Shown piece after piece: positions 22,501-31,645 of a stretch of 64,000 nt of DNA; position 1 is the first letter of the stretch, and each line of letters starts with the position of its first letter. The stretch is taken from assembly GCA_963931865.1 (NCBI GenBank), contig OZ007509.1:3239554-3303553 (forward strand), given 5' to 3'. The translations under genes were made by a program, and so were the position numbers. The DNA is from Axinella damicornis (lineage: Eukaryota > Porifera > Demospongiae > Axinellida > Axinellidae). A model generated the notes under the pieces. The model did no database searches. It saw only the letters and a list, made by a program, of their open reading frames with translations, and was not told where the DNA came from.

Positions 22501-24473
22501 NNNNNNNNNNNNNNNNNNNNNNNNNNNNNNNNNNNNNNNNNNNNNNNNNNNNNNNNNNNNNNNNNNNNNNNNNNNNNNNNNNNNNNNNNNNNNNNNNNNN
22601 NNNNNNNNNNNNNNNNNNNNNNNNNNNNNNNNNNNNNNNNNNNNNNNNNNNNNNNNNNNNNNNNNNNNNNNNNTACACTGACTTAACTAAGTAGGCATGG
22701 GGTCCTTACACCTTACATCATTTCTACTGGAGGTAGTCTCGTTTCCAGACCGTGTTATCCAGCACGTGTAACGCTTCCTACTAAAAGCGATCCGTGCTGG
22801 GGTTGGTTGGGTCTGGGATCGAGAGAGCGATCTGTGCTGGGGTTGGTTGGGTCTGGGACCGAGAGGCTGATGGAGCTACACAATGACTATTCTCCCACCA
22901 ATCCATGCGGAAGTTGTGGGCGGAGCCAACTGAAAGGTGAGAGAGAGGGTCTTTCGGTTGTTCCGCCCACAACTTTCTGCATGGTGAAGAGAATATGTGG
23001 ATTACATGTATGTTGCTATACACAGGGATTACATAAACTTTGTTCTGTGGGGGAGAGGAGGGGGGGGGGGGGGGGGGGGGCTGTAAGACAGTGCATGAAG
23101 CACAGGTTTCCCAAGGTAATTTTTAATGTCATCAGCTACAAGCTTTCTGGGACCCAGAGGTAACCTGAAGCAACCTCAGAGGCCTATTCAACTAGCCTCG
23201 TTCCCAGGCCTACCCCGTTTTTTCTGTTCTTCGGTTTCCGTTGACAATAATACTTAATACACGGATGCGGAAGGGCGGCGAAAAACGCTCCGCGTTTTTC
23301 GCCGCTCTTCCGCATCCGTGTATTATTGTCAACGGAAACCGAAGAACAGAAAAAACGGGGTAGGCCTGGGAACGAGGCTACTATTCAACTGATAACCTGA
23401 TATGTATGTACATGTAAGTGTTTCACATCCTCCGACTGGATAGCCCCCTAGCGCTCTGGGTACGAGGCTAGATAGCCACTATACTAACGCATACCATTTG
23501 CTCATGGGGACTCGGAGATAGAAATGTACACGTCCCTTTGGTATCGAGGTAAACGGATATGTTGCCCAGCAACCTACACTTTCCACACAGACCACTAAAT
23601 GTACTCATAATAATTGGGAAGACCAGCTTCATGTAATTCCTGGAAGAGGGCAGTTAAATGTTTTCAACTAACTTCAGGGTACATGGTTAGCATATATATG
23701 ATTATGCATGGTGTAATCTAGCTACCATAGAAACATGTAATACTAACACCGGTACAGAAAAAATGTCCACCAACAAAAAATGACCTAGTGCCTGAGTCAT
23801 ACAATAGCAAGCAAGCCTTGGTTTCACCTTATTTGGTAATGTTGCTATCCTAGGTATAAATTATTCATAGTCGCAGCACCCTATATGCAATAGTTCCCCA
23901 TCTCCCCCTCCCTCCCACCTCCTCCTCCTCCCACCACCCCCTCCCTCCTCCTCCCACCACCCACTCCCTCTTCCTCTCACCATCCCCCTCTCTCTTCCTC
24001 CCTCACTCTCTCCCTCATCTCACCACCTCCAACCCTCACTCCGGGCCCCCTCCTCCCCTTACCTCAATGTCCCTGATGATGACGCTGTTTCCAACACAAT
24101 AAAGGATGTTCTGCCCTTTCGGATCGCCGCTGATGATAAGGGGCACCCCCCTCTGGGCATTCGGGAGGGGGGCAAACACACTCTCTAAGAGGTTGCAAAT
24201 AAGCGGGCATTACAAACATTATACATGTACCTACATGTAGTGCTTGCAACACTAGTAGGGAGGGATATTCCATAGGACACACAAGTGATGAGTATGTCGT
24301 TTCATAAACAAATTGTTAATGCCAGATGAAACGACATTATGCTGTGGCATGCATGCTGCATAGCATAACTCTGTAAGTGTGGGCTTACAACTCTCATGCA
24401 AAGTCGTTAAGCTATTCAAGGGGTAGCTACGGATACATTTGCCCCAATGCTACTCACTTGGCGAGTACGGCAT
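13545..24473 (-). CDS. WDR1: Actin-interacting protein 1 / WD repeat protein 1, with N-terminal propeller exons missing at an assembly gap
   Basis: WDR1/AIP1 works with cofilin to disassemble actin filaments; it is cytoplasmic and folds as two seven-bladed WD40 propellers. Exons located (minus): 24458-24473, 24063-24184, [gap], 21802-21943, 19799-19906, 18098-18225, 16649-16736, 16439-16546, 14949-15113, 14042-14186, 13545-13651. The first two encode [19 protein letters not shown] and [14 protein letters not shown], aligning with the vertebrate start. Later exons give [48 protein letters not shown] and a C-terminus ending RVWEYSS. About 240 residues, most of the first propeller, are absent between 24063 and 21943, where a 200-N gap lies. 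The 19799 donor and 18225 acceptor fit frame and length but are weak; the adjoining upstream reading YWSVDGGQ also resembles the family. The intron after 14042 has a GC donor. Introns are packed with satellites and hairpin elements. Confidence 0.94.
13974..14028. mobile_element. Family A hairpin (TAGCCTCGTTCCCAGGCC), 13 bp inside a GC-AG intron
   Basis: The ends TAGCCTCGTTCCCAGGCCGC and GCGGCCTGGGAATGAGGCTA form a 55-bp hairpin. It begins just inside the WDR1 intron whose 5' splice site is the non-canonical GCAAGT at 14041-14036. The arms pair almost perfectly. Confidence 0.85.
14206..14298. repeat. GGGA microsatellite (CCCT on the WDR1 sense strand) beside an acceptor
   Basis: About 23 uninterrupted units. 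On the coding strand it is a pyrimidine tract ending some 19 bases before the 3' splice site at 14187. The ORFs across it are repeat artefacts. Confidence 0.95.
14773..14866. mobile_element. Family B hairpin (TAGTCTCGGCCCCAGACC)
   Basis: An inverted-repeat element of about 94 bp in a WDR1 intron. The ends TAGTCTCGGCCCCAGACCCC and GGGTCTGGGGCTGAGACTA pair. It differs from family A mainly by C/T changes within the terminus. The inner part (GGTTTGGGTCTGGG) recurs near 880-900 and at 22798-22860. Confidence 0.8.
16203..16242. mobile_element. Family A minimal hairpin
   Basis: A 40-bp perfect or near-perfect palindrome of the TAGCCTCG..CGAGGCTA family in a WDR1 intron, essentially two termini joined back to back. 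Confidence 0.8.
16741..17085. repeat. 345-bp GGGA satellite directly upstream of a WDR1 acceptor
   Basis: Almost pure GGGA, with a few GGGG and GAGA variants. It ends about 4 bases from the acceptor of exon 16649-16736, so on the sense strand it forms an extreme CCCT polypyrimidine tract. Such mirror-symmetric purine tracts can form triplex DNA. All long ORFs across it are artefacts. Confidence 0.95.
17282..17835. mobile_element. TIR element in a WDR1 intron
   Basis: The left end GGCCATAATTATATAGTAAC and on is matched in reverse complement at the right end (GAATTTTGTTACTATGGCC); the left copy carries a small AT insertion. The terminal about 40 bp pair, including AAATTCATAGTTTCTGG. Flanking TA dinucleotides may be the target duplication. 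A 122-codon ORF inside has no transposase features. Confidence 0.7.
18553..19643. repeat. 27-bp minisatellite, about 40 copies
   Basis: The unit GATGATGTGGGAACAAGACT plus AGGTGGG repeats head to tail with point variants (GATGACGT, GATGGCGT, GGTGGAGATG). It lies in the WDR1 intron between exons 19799-19906 and 18098-18225. Because 27 is a multiple of three it yields long spurious ORFs on both strands. The segment GGGAACAAGACTA matches the terminus of the family A/B hairpin elements (GGGAACGAGACTA). Confidence 0.95.
19913..20186. repeat. About 108-bp tandem duplication beside a WDR1 acceptor
   Basis: Two full copies and a partial third of a unit containing GGGGAGAAACCAGAGA, ATCATATTCCGA and a family A end (GTGGCCTGGGAACAAGGC). 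It starts immediately 5' (sense) of the exon at 19799-19906. Nearly identical copies imply a recent duplication. Confidence 0.85.
21951..22330. repeat. G-rich purine tract beside a WDR1 acceptor and the gap
   Basis: A poly-G run followed by GGGA, GGAGA and GGA repeats. It starts 8 bases from the acceptor of exon 21802-21943 and continues to within 150 bp of the N gap. Its composition probably caused the assembly break. ORFs here are artefacts. Confidence 0.95.
22474..22673. other. Assembly gap, 200 N
   Basis: Exactly 200 N, which may be a default size rather than a measured one. It lies between the second and next located WDR1 exons and is the likely site of the missing propeller exons. Confidence 0.99.
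22736..22862. mobile_element. Family B element with duplicated inner segment
   Basis: It opens with TAGTCTCGTTTCCAGACC and ends GTTGGGTCTGGGACCGAGAG. The segment GCGATCYGTGCTGGGGTTGG, followed by GTCTGGGAYCGAGAG, is present twice in tandem, showing local amplification inside the element. Confidence 0.75.
23193..23380. mobile_element. 188-bp family A hairpin element
   Basis: The ends TAGCCTCGTTCCCAGGCCTA and TAGGCCTGGGAACGAGGCTA continue inward with near-perfect pairing to a short loop around 23285. The main difference is a 7-base insertion (CTTAATA type) in the left arm. It lies in the second WDR1 intron. Confidence 0.88.
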
Positions 24474-24605
24474 GGTTGACGCGTTCTAGTGAAGCGGTGC
24501 GGCTAGGCTGGCCCTGAACTCAGGAGAAAATATTTCCGTTCTAAATACACGTAACCGATCTCGGCCCAAACACAATAACACTACAGCAACACTGGAAACA
24601 TCAAC
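24474..24605. promoter_or_regulatory. 132-bp bidirectional promoter between WDR1 and the LRR gene
   Basis: The two start codons face away from each other with 132 bp between them, so the core promoters and both 5' leaders must overlap. No TATA box is seen on either strand. Shared control of the two genes is inferred from position. Confidence 0.75.
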
Positions 24606-25967
24606 ATGGCTTTTGCTGTACCCTCCTTGGGAAGGATATGTGTGCTCAAGATTGTGGAAGAGATCAGACAGTTTTGTCCAGGAGTTCGCTTCGAGGATCT
24701 GGGCAAATACTTGTACATCGTGGGCCCATTTGAGCATCTCCGTAAGATGGGCTTTATTTAGAAATTTTGTATGGGAGATTGAGTATACAAGAAGTCGTCT
24801 TTCCAATATTATAAGCTCTGTACTTAGAGCTGCGACTGGGTCACAATCTCCTATATGGTGTGGCTTACTGCTCTATTCCGTATACCACAAAAGAGACAAT
24901 CGGGGGGGGGGGGGGAGGAGGAGGAGGTCCCATATGCAACCACGACACCATGTGTCGAAGCTTTGACCAACTCTTTTGAACAGTTTAACTGTGCTGATTT
25001 TTGGCCGTTGTCCATTTAAGTTGGGGGATATCCCCTTATCAGCAGTGTGCTTCATGCACTGGTTTACCTCAGATCGTTTCCCATAATCCATGAAATGTCC
25101 TGTATATGAAACCCTGCGACAATTTCCTTCTTGGATTCCTAGTATGATTTCTCCTGCAGCCTCCCGTTGCATCGAGTCCATCTTCCAATATGTGGCCTCG
25201 ACGAGGCAACTTAGCCCCCCCTGGCTCTCTCTCTTGCTGGTCGCCCACCTCAGAGCGGTCGATCTCAGTGTGTGCCCCAGTGCAGTCAACCCAGCTCTCT
25301 TCAAGATGCTACTCCGCAGGTGTAAGGTAGGGTACCAGGGCAAACGACACCATCCAGCCGCCAGATGGTTTTTGGTGATGTAGCCTACATGTCAAGGCAT
25401 ACTACATGAATTGAGAATGTCATGACATCAGATAGACACCAGCTTTTGATGTGGGTTTGTAATCTGATGTGTGCTAGTATTTACAGTATGGTATAATTGC
25501 TGAGTGCCTTAGCGTAAGGTAACTAATCTTTCCTTGTAGGCTGTGATCTCAGCTGGGGGTCTCGATTATGGAAGTTGGGGGCGGGGCATGGGGAGTAGTA
25601 TTACAAGTAGCTTCACTCGCTCAGCTACTGCCTCCTCATTCGCCTGTACAGTCCAGCGCTGGGCAGCTCTCTGTGCGGAGGCCTGACGAAGACGAACACT
25701 CAACTCCAGCACTACGATATCAATTGCGTCCGCCTCAGCTACTGCTCCCTGATCGCGTCCGCTTCATCTCTGGATGTCCCCGCTTTAGCTGCTGCTCTCC
25801 GGTTGTGTCCGCTTGCAGCCCCAGCCGTTCTGGAAGGTTCCAGCCTCTGTCCAACTTTCTTGACCATTCTTCGCGGAGTTCGAGGTTCACAGGTTGTAGT
25901 GAAATACAAAGGTCGCGCATCACTTGTCTAGCCCTGCCCCCCAACCATCCCACTTCCGTTACACCCA

Positions 25968-26012
<45 letters not shown>

Positions 26013-29000
26013 ACATTAAAGTCTTAATGTATTGATGTATTGTAAGCAATCTGTGCGGGGTGGAATGGTCTGGGACAGATCTGGGTGGGACAGATCTGAG
26101 TGGAATGGTCTGGGACAGATCTGGGTGGAATGGTCTGGGACAGAGATGAGTGCCAAAGCAGAGGAAACATTTATGTGCACCAACTTGTGCTCTGTAGGAA
26201 TCTAACTTTCTGCATGACTGTTGTGGAAGAAGCCATGCATTGGCCTGCTGTCCAGTAGGCAGTAGCTTATCTCATTTCCTGACACTTGCAAGTCTTGAAA
26301 TACTATAGCTAGCTCAACTTACATGAATGGTGGAAAAACACCTGCATAGTTCCGAGGAAGATTCACTTCAAAATGTGTGGGTTTAGTTGCCATGGATTTT
26401 GTTATATCAACTCCCACCATGCCCCAATTTCTCAAGTTGTTTGTTCAGAGTACAAAGTATCTAGATCATGGTCCCCATGCAGTGACCTCGCCTACGGAGT
26501 TATAACCCATGTTCCATTTCGGATTTCATTATATCAACTTCAAGATATTTGTGCAGAGTTCAAAGTATCTAGATCATGGTCCCTAGTGACCCCTCCTATT
26601 CCATGTTCCAATGCACAAAATAATTATGTGGATTGTAGTTGCTGTGGATTTCATTGCATCAGCTTCTGCATGACAAAGTACCTAGATCATGATCCTCCGT
26701 GGCCTCGCCTATGGAGTTGTAACCCATGTCCGATTTCGGATTTCATAATATCAACTTTCAGGTTATCTTGTGGAAAGTACAAAGTATGTAGATCCAGTGG
26801 CCCTACCCACAGTGTGGAGTTTGTAACCCATCAGTTTGGGTGCTGGCCCATGTGTACATATCTGTGGGTACTTAGTTCAAGCCAGTGTTAGACACCTGTA
26901 CGGCCAAAACATTGTCACTTGTGGTATCAAAGCGGGAAAGGCCTGGTAAAAGTTGCCACAGTACCTAGACATTAGGTAGACATTTGGAGTGGCTTAAGTC
27001 TGTGGGAGTGGCTGATCCATACTAGTGTTCTCACCAGAAAATTCTGGAGATTCACATTGTGCAGAAGCCATGTGAAGCTTTGCCCAGTTTTTCCAGGAGT
27101 GTGCCACTCCTCTACATCACTGCACGTGACAAGTTATTCCCTGCGTCAGTGCTGCTGATGAAAAACACTGGGGTTAAAGGGCCTGGGTCTAGCTACAGAG
27201 CATATCATGCACAAAGTACATGTAAACAGACTACACACCCACAACAGAAGGCTGAAACAGGCACACACAAGACTGTACACATTGATCCAGCTCACCATGT
27301 GCTCAGCACGACCATGCATGAAAGTCAAAGTTCCAGGCCACGTTCGGTGCATGCATGTGCAGTACTTGCTGCTCCACAGTCACTTCTTGAGTTGCAAATG
27401 TACAGATCCAGTACATACAATGTACATCTGTTTGCCATTGCTGCATTGTCCGAGCTCACTCAACCAATAATTGCTTACATACTGAGAGTCTCCATGCATA
27501 CAAAATACCGTTGTTTTTTTTTTTGTTTGTTTGTTTCCAGCACCTTGAGAGGCTGATCATCCCTAACTGTAAGAGGATCCCCAACAGGACCCTGTGTGAT
27601 GTAATCAGACAGAATCCGGACCTCCTGCACCTTGATATCTCCAACAAACTCAACCCCAAAGTGGATGCAAACGTTGTTGAAACCCTTGCACGGTCCTGTC
27701 GGTCGCTTAGGATGCTGAAGCTGTCGGACTATCGTGTGGAGGATCCCAGGAGTTTGCTCGTCCTGTGTGGCAGAGTGGCTAGTAGTTGCGTGGAGAGAGG
27801 AGAAATGTACAAGACGGGTGTACCCATGCAGCCGCCAGAGAAGGAACACAGTGGTAGTGTGGCAAAGGAAGGGGTGTCTGGGAATGGAAATGGTTCCTCC
27901 TTGCAGCTACCAGACTATTCTTCTCAAGAAAGTAACAATGTTGCACCCATTGATTACGACTCGGAACTGGCCGTACCCTTTCTGCAGTCCCACCTTCCTG
28001 CAAACATTGTGGTTGTGAATGGCGAAAGTTCTGATCCAGTGGCGATAGACATTCGGACACTCTGTGAAAATGTGGAGAGACTGTCGTATGATACTACTAC
28101 AGACAACACAGCAGCATGGTGCGCTCTGACATCGGAAAGGGAGGTGAATGGTATAGTAGCAATGCAGCCAGAAATGGAACATCGTGATGTGGGGGATTGC
28201 AGTCCGGATGTGGAGTTGCCTGTCCATGCAGAAAGGGTGAGACAATGTACTACTCAAAACTTGAATCGAGGAGCAAGTTCTTGTGGCGGTGACGTGGCAC
28301 AAAAGCAAGGTGGATCACACACAGGCAATGGAGCAACCAAAGAGGAGCAGCAGAATGCCCTCTCTCACCAGAGGGGACGGGGAAATGGTGTACAAGACCC
28401 AGTTGAGGGAGATCTTGACTCTGATAGAGATGAAGACGAAGAAGATGAAGACTTGTATGAAAAGGATGGACCCATTTCTGCACTCATGGTTGAGGACCAC
28501 AGTGACCAGTTTGGATGTTTGGAACTTGAAACCCTCTGGCTCGACAATGTCAACTTGAATGACCAAGTGGCAGCCGTACTGATGCAGAGCCTATCGAGTC
28601 TCAGAGATTTGAATGTATCTGACACAGATCTTTGCAATCCCTGGAGGTTGCTAGACCCTCTTCAAGCAACACACTTAAAGTATATGCGCTACTTGGATGT
28701 AAAGTCAACCGCACTCTCCCAAACAGCCCTGGAAATGATCCCCAGATTTCATCCAGACTTGCAAAAGCTTTCAATCTCCAGCACGATGCTTCCTCCCCGT
28801 GTATATTCTAACATTGGTTATTTGACAGGAGTAGCAGACCTTGAACTTATTGGAGGACAATTCTACCCTTCCCCACCTGAAGAAATCTTTAGAATAGGGA
28901 TAGCCCCTGCCATTTGTGGGATTGGAAAACACCTCTGCTCATTAAACCTTACGTACTTTGCCCACGTTGAATTTGAAGTCATCGCCCTCAATTGTCCCAA

Positions 29001-29487
29001 ACTAGAGTACCTTGATCTTAGCTTTACGGCTATCGTGCTCACTTACCCGTGTGCCTCTCTAGGCAACTGTTGCCCATATCTCACTTCCCTGAATCTTGCC
29101 TTCTGTCACATTGAAGCAAAAGAAGAGGAAGAGGAAGGGGGCAGGGAACCAGCTGAAATTGCCGTTGACCAAGCACTTGAGGTGATGATCGGACACCCTC
29201 CAAATCTTGAAGAATTGCACCTCGATGGTTTGGCGGTGGCGGACAGTGCTTTGAGAACCATTTTCCCAGCACACTCTGTGCATCCGCTAAGGAAGTTAAA
29301 CATTGCAAGGTGCCAGTTGATCACCATCGCTGGTGTACAGCACGTCTGGAGCTGCTGTCCCTTCATACAGTCAGTGGATATGATTCACTGCAGGGAAATT
29401 TCTGTAACAGAGTATCACATGTTTGAAAAAAAGTGTTTTGTAGATCGTCCACGGTTCAAGGTGGAAGGAAAGATTGACTGGAAATGA
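24606..29487 (+). CDS. Leucine-rich repeat protein with N-terminal elongin BC-box-like motif, 749 aa
   Basis: Exons 24606-24741, 25160-25326 and 27541-29487; junctions are in phase with good donors (GTAAGA, GTAGGG) and acceptors. Residues 7-16 (SLGRICVLKI) fit the elongin B/C binding consensus [STP]LxxxCxxx[AILV]. At the exon 1/2 junction an L-P-P is followed by a helix (RCIESIFQYV), as in SOCS and VHL boxes. LRRs follow (HLERLIIPNC, LLHLDIS), then a low-complexity acidic insert (about residues 180-420), then more LRRs (LELETLWLDN, LRDLNVSD, LEYLDLS, LTSLNLAFC, LEELHLDG, LRKLNIARC). No F-box or signal peptide is seen, so it is cytosolic or nuclear. Layout resembles ZYG11/ZER1 and LRR-1 substrate receptors of cullin-2 ligases, without the ARM repeats of ZYG11. 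I cannot name an orthologue. Confidence 0.85.
25969..26010. repeat. CA dinucleotide microsatellite
   Basis: About 20 CA units in the long second intron of the LRR gene. Confidence 0.95.
26055..26145. repeat. Short minisatellite (GGTCTGGGACAGATCTGGGT)
   Basis: Three to four degenerate copies of a 25-35-bp unit with GGAATGGTCTGGGACAGA in the LRR gene intron. Confidence 0.8.
26373..26840. repeat. Degenerate 150-190-bp tandem repeat
   Basis: Three diverged units share AAAGTATCTAGATCATGGTC, GCCTAYGGAGTTRTAACCCA and TTTCGGATTTCATTATATCA. It lies in the LRR gene intron. The 172-codon ORF across it follows the repeat and is not treated as coding. Confidence 0.75.
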
Positions 29488-29862
29488 ATGTCTCTTCACT
29501 GTTACAATCATGTATAGTCATTATTGTTGTCATCAACGTTGAACAAATTTTATTGTCATTATAAGTTTGCCTACTAGACTGCGAAAGCTGTGGTCATATC
29601 CGGAAATCCCCTCCTTTACCTATGCCTCCAGGGGGCATTCACGAGTTGGAAGTTGCCCAATCCCACCAACTTTAATTTCTCCAGTCTATAATTATTATTA
29701 TTATTGATTATTAATTGTTTTTCCAAGCAGGTTAATTAATTATTATTAAGGGAAATGTGGAGGATATTACCTCTGCATCAATAGAAACCCTACATCCTTC
29801 CCGCAAAGAAACTGGATCTGAGAGCTAGTTTACGCGTACGCGTGCCGGTACTTTGCTAAGCA
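29488..29862. other. Intergenic spacer, LRR gene to secreted-protein gene
   Basis: AT-rich DNA with ATT repeats around 29685-29750. It holds the 3' end of the LRR gene and the upstream promoter of the next gene. A CGCGTACGCG palindrome lies at about 29833. No other feature is seen. Confidence 0.5.
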
Positions 29863-29869
29863 TATAAAG
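29863..29869 (+). promoter_or_regulatory. TATA box of the small secreted-protein gene
   Basis: TATAAAG lies 92-98 bp upstream of the ATG at 29961, allowing a 5' leader of about 65 bases. A TATA promoter fits regulated expression; this is an inference. Confidence 0.45.
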
Positions 29870-29960
29870 TGCAGCTATTTTGTTGCATGCATGCACAGAA
29901 AAACCAGCAAACGTCAGCGTCTTCCAATCTACTGGACAGCGATTCGCAAGCACCGCTAGT

Positions 29961-31340
29961 ATGGGACTATTTCGCCAGTTCATGCTTGGAGCAACTTGTA
30001 TTCTCCTCACCACGTCAGTAGTGCACAGCGCTCCGCCCTCCCCCCTTACCGCACTGATAAAGACGATCCGAAGCGGCACACAAGCCTTGGTGAGTCCACA
30101 TTCTCTGCATTGAAATTATTTTGTATACATGCACAAGCTGTCAACATAACAGCTAATAATTACCCCCTCCCCATAACATTTTTTGCATAACAGTCGGAGT
30201 ATTATAGCTGCAGAACAATAATGTCGTGATTACACCGTGGCTCAAGTCGAAGGGCAGGGAGTCAATCAGGCTCTTCTTGTTTGGTGTGGAGTTCTAAATA
30301 ATTATCTTGTAGCTAGCTATGGACTAATTAATTAACATGTTTGTATTGATACGATCTTACTGATCATCTTCACTGCAGAAAGATGGCTACCTCCCACTAC
30401 CAAGTTCAATTGAAACCTTGCCTACTGATAGCACAAGAAGTAAGTCGGCGAATGTGTTCTGGGAAGCTGTTGATTCACTGCTTGACCTATACAAAGAGCT
30501 GAATAGTACACTCGCAGATACTGATGAAACGGTGATGGTTGCAAGGAGGACGATTGTCAATCAAATCACCTACAATGCTTGCAATTGGGTAAGTCACGAG
30601 TGAGCTAAGTTGAGGCACGTGTTAGCATATCTCCCTCACCTTGACCCAGCTGTACATGTACTGTTTCCTATAATAATTATTATACTATTATAGTATGCAT
30701 GGGAGTTATTATGCAGCTGCATGCATGGCTAGTAGCATAATTATTATTATGCATGTGAACACATGAAGTATAAATGAAACATTAGGCACAATTCCCAGTT
30801 GGCACCCCACAAAGTACACGTGTAGGAGTCCTTGCAAAAAATTTGATGTGTTTTAGAATTAATTATTTTAGTATCGAATTTGAGTTCAAAGGGGGTGTAT
30901 GATTCTTAACTTAATAATGTACTTTTACACAATTAAAATTTTGGACAATTATTATTCCCCACATTAAGATGAGCCTAATGTTCCATGAAATACTTGATGT
31001 GTTCACATAATAATATAATATTATATCCCCGGTAAGGTACATACTACATAGCCAGTGATTTCTGATTGTGTCTTACGAAAATCTCTTCAGCATGCACTTC
31101 AGTAACATTACGTAGTGTATTTCTCTCTCTAAGATGGAGACTGTACTGCGCAACTCTACCAACGATCATGATGCGACACCTCAAGGTCATGTCATCACCT
31201 ACTTCCAGGACTTCAGCTGTATGGGGATGTTTAGTGATGAAATTGAGCTGAGAAAACTCAAAGCCAAACTGTCTTTCTATCTCAATTCTCTGGACTTATA
31301 CCCACAATTGTTGGCAGCCAGACAAGCTAATTATAAATAG
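29961..31340 (+). CDS. Small secreted helix-rich protein, 181 aa, cytokine-like in outline, no known family
   Basis: Exons 29961-30089, 30379-30588 and 31134-31340 join exactly in phase 0 at both introns, with strong donors (GTGAGT, GTAAGT) and acceptors (CACTGCAG, TCTCTCTAAG). Residues 1-23 form a signal peptide cut near HS|APP. The mature chain of about 158 residues has four stretches predicted by eye to be amphipathic helices: SPLTALIKTIRSGTQAL; NVFWEAVDSLLDLYKEL; TVMVARRTIVNQITYNACNW; and DEIELRKLKAKLSFYLNSL. There are only two mature cysteines (NACNW and DFSCM), enough for one disulfide. Two N-S-T sites could be glycosylated. Size, helix number and all-phase-0 introns resemble four-helix cytokines, but no sequence match is recognised. 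It converges on the FN3-receptor gene. Confidence 0.72.
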
Positions 31341-31645
31341 CGTCCTGATTTGAGTTTTTTGAGGTACTTTTTGAAATTATTTTTGTCTGATGAGCATGCA
31401 GTCTTTTTATTATGTCATTGTGATAAGATTATGACCAAACAGGCGAGAACTGGGTAGAGGATGCATTGAGTTTGAGGCTCCCTCTATAGTTTATAGCAAG
31501 TGCATGCATTATTATAGTTGTATTATCTGGACAGCAAAACAATAATAATTATTTTTATTGGCATGCAAGTACAATACATATTCATGCAGCACAGTTACTA
31601 TAACAGTTACTAATGTTTATGCAAGTCTGATCGAGTTCATTTATA
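31341..31645. other. 305-bp convergent spacer
   Basis: The 3' ends of the secreted-protein gene and the receptor gene lie here. The DNA is AT-rich, with a minus-strand AATAAA at 31554-31559 for the receptor. Nothing else is seen. Confidence 0.6.
31554..31559 (-). terminator. Receptor polyadenylation signal candidate
   Basis: AATAAA on the minus strand, 87 bases after the receptor stop codon, a normal distance for a short 3' UTR. Confidence 0.45.

Noticed and set aside
23470..23552. Possible missing WDR1 exon (minus) between an AG and GTATGC
   Set aside because: The translation does not align with any WDR1 blade, so it was not added to the gene.
29961..31340. Calling the small secreted protein a class I cytokine
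   Set aside because: Only size, helix count and intron phase agree. There is no sequence match and the neighbouring receptor lacks class I hallmarks.
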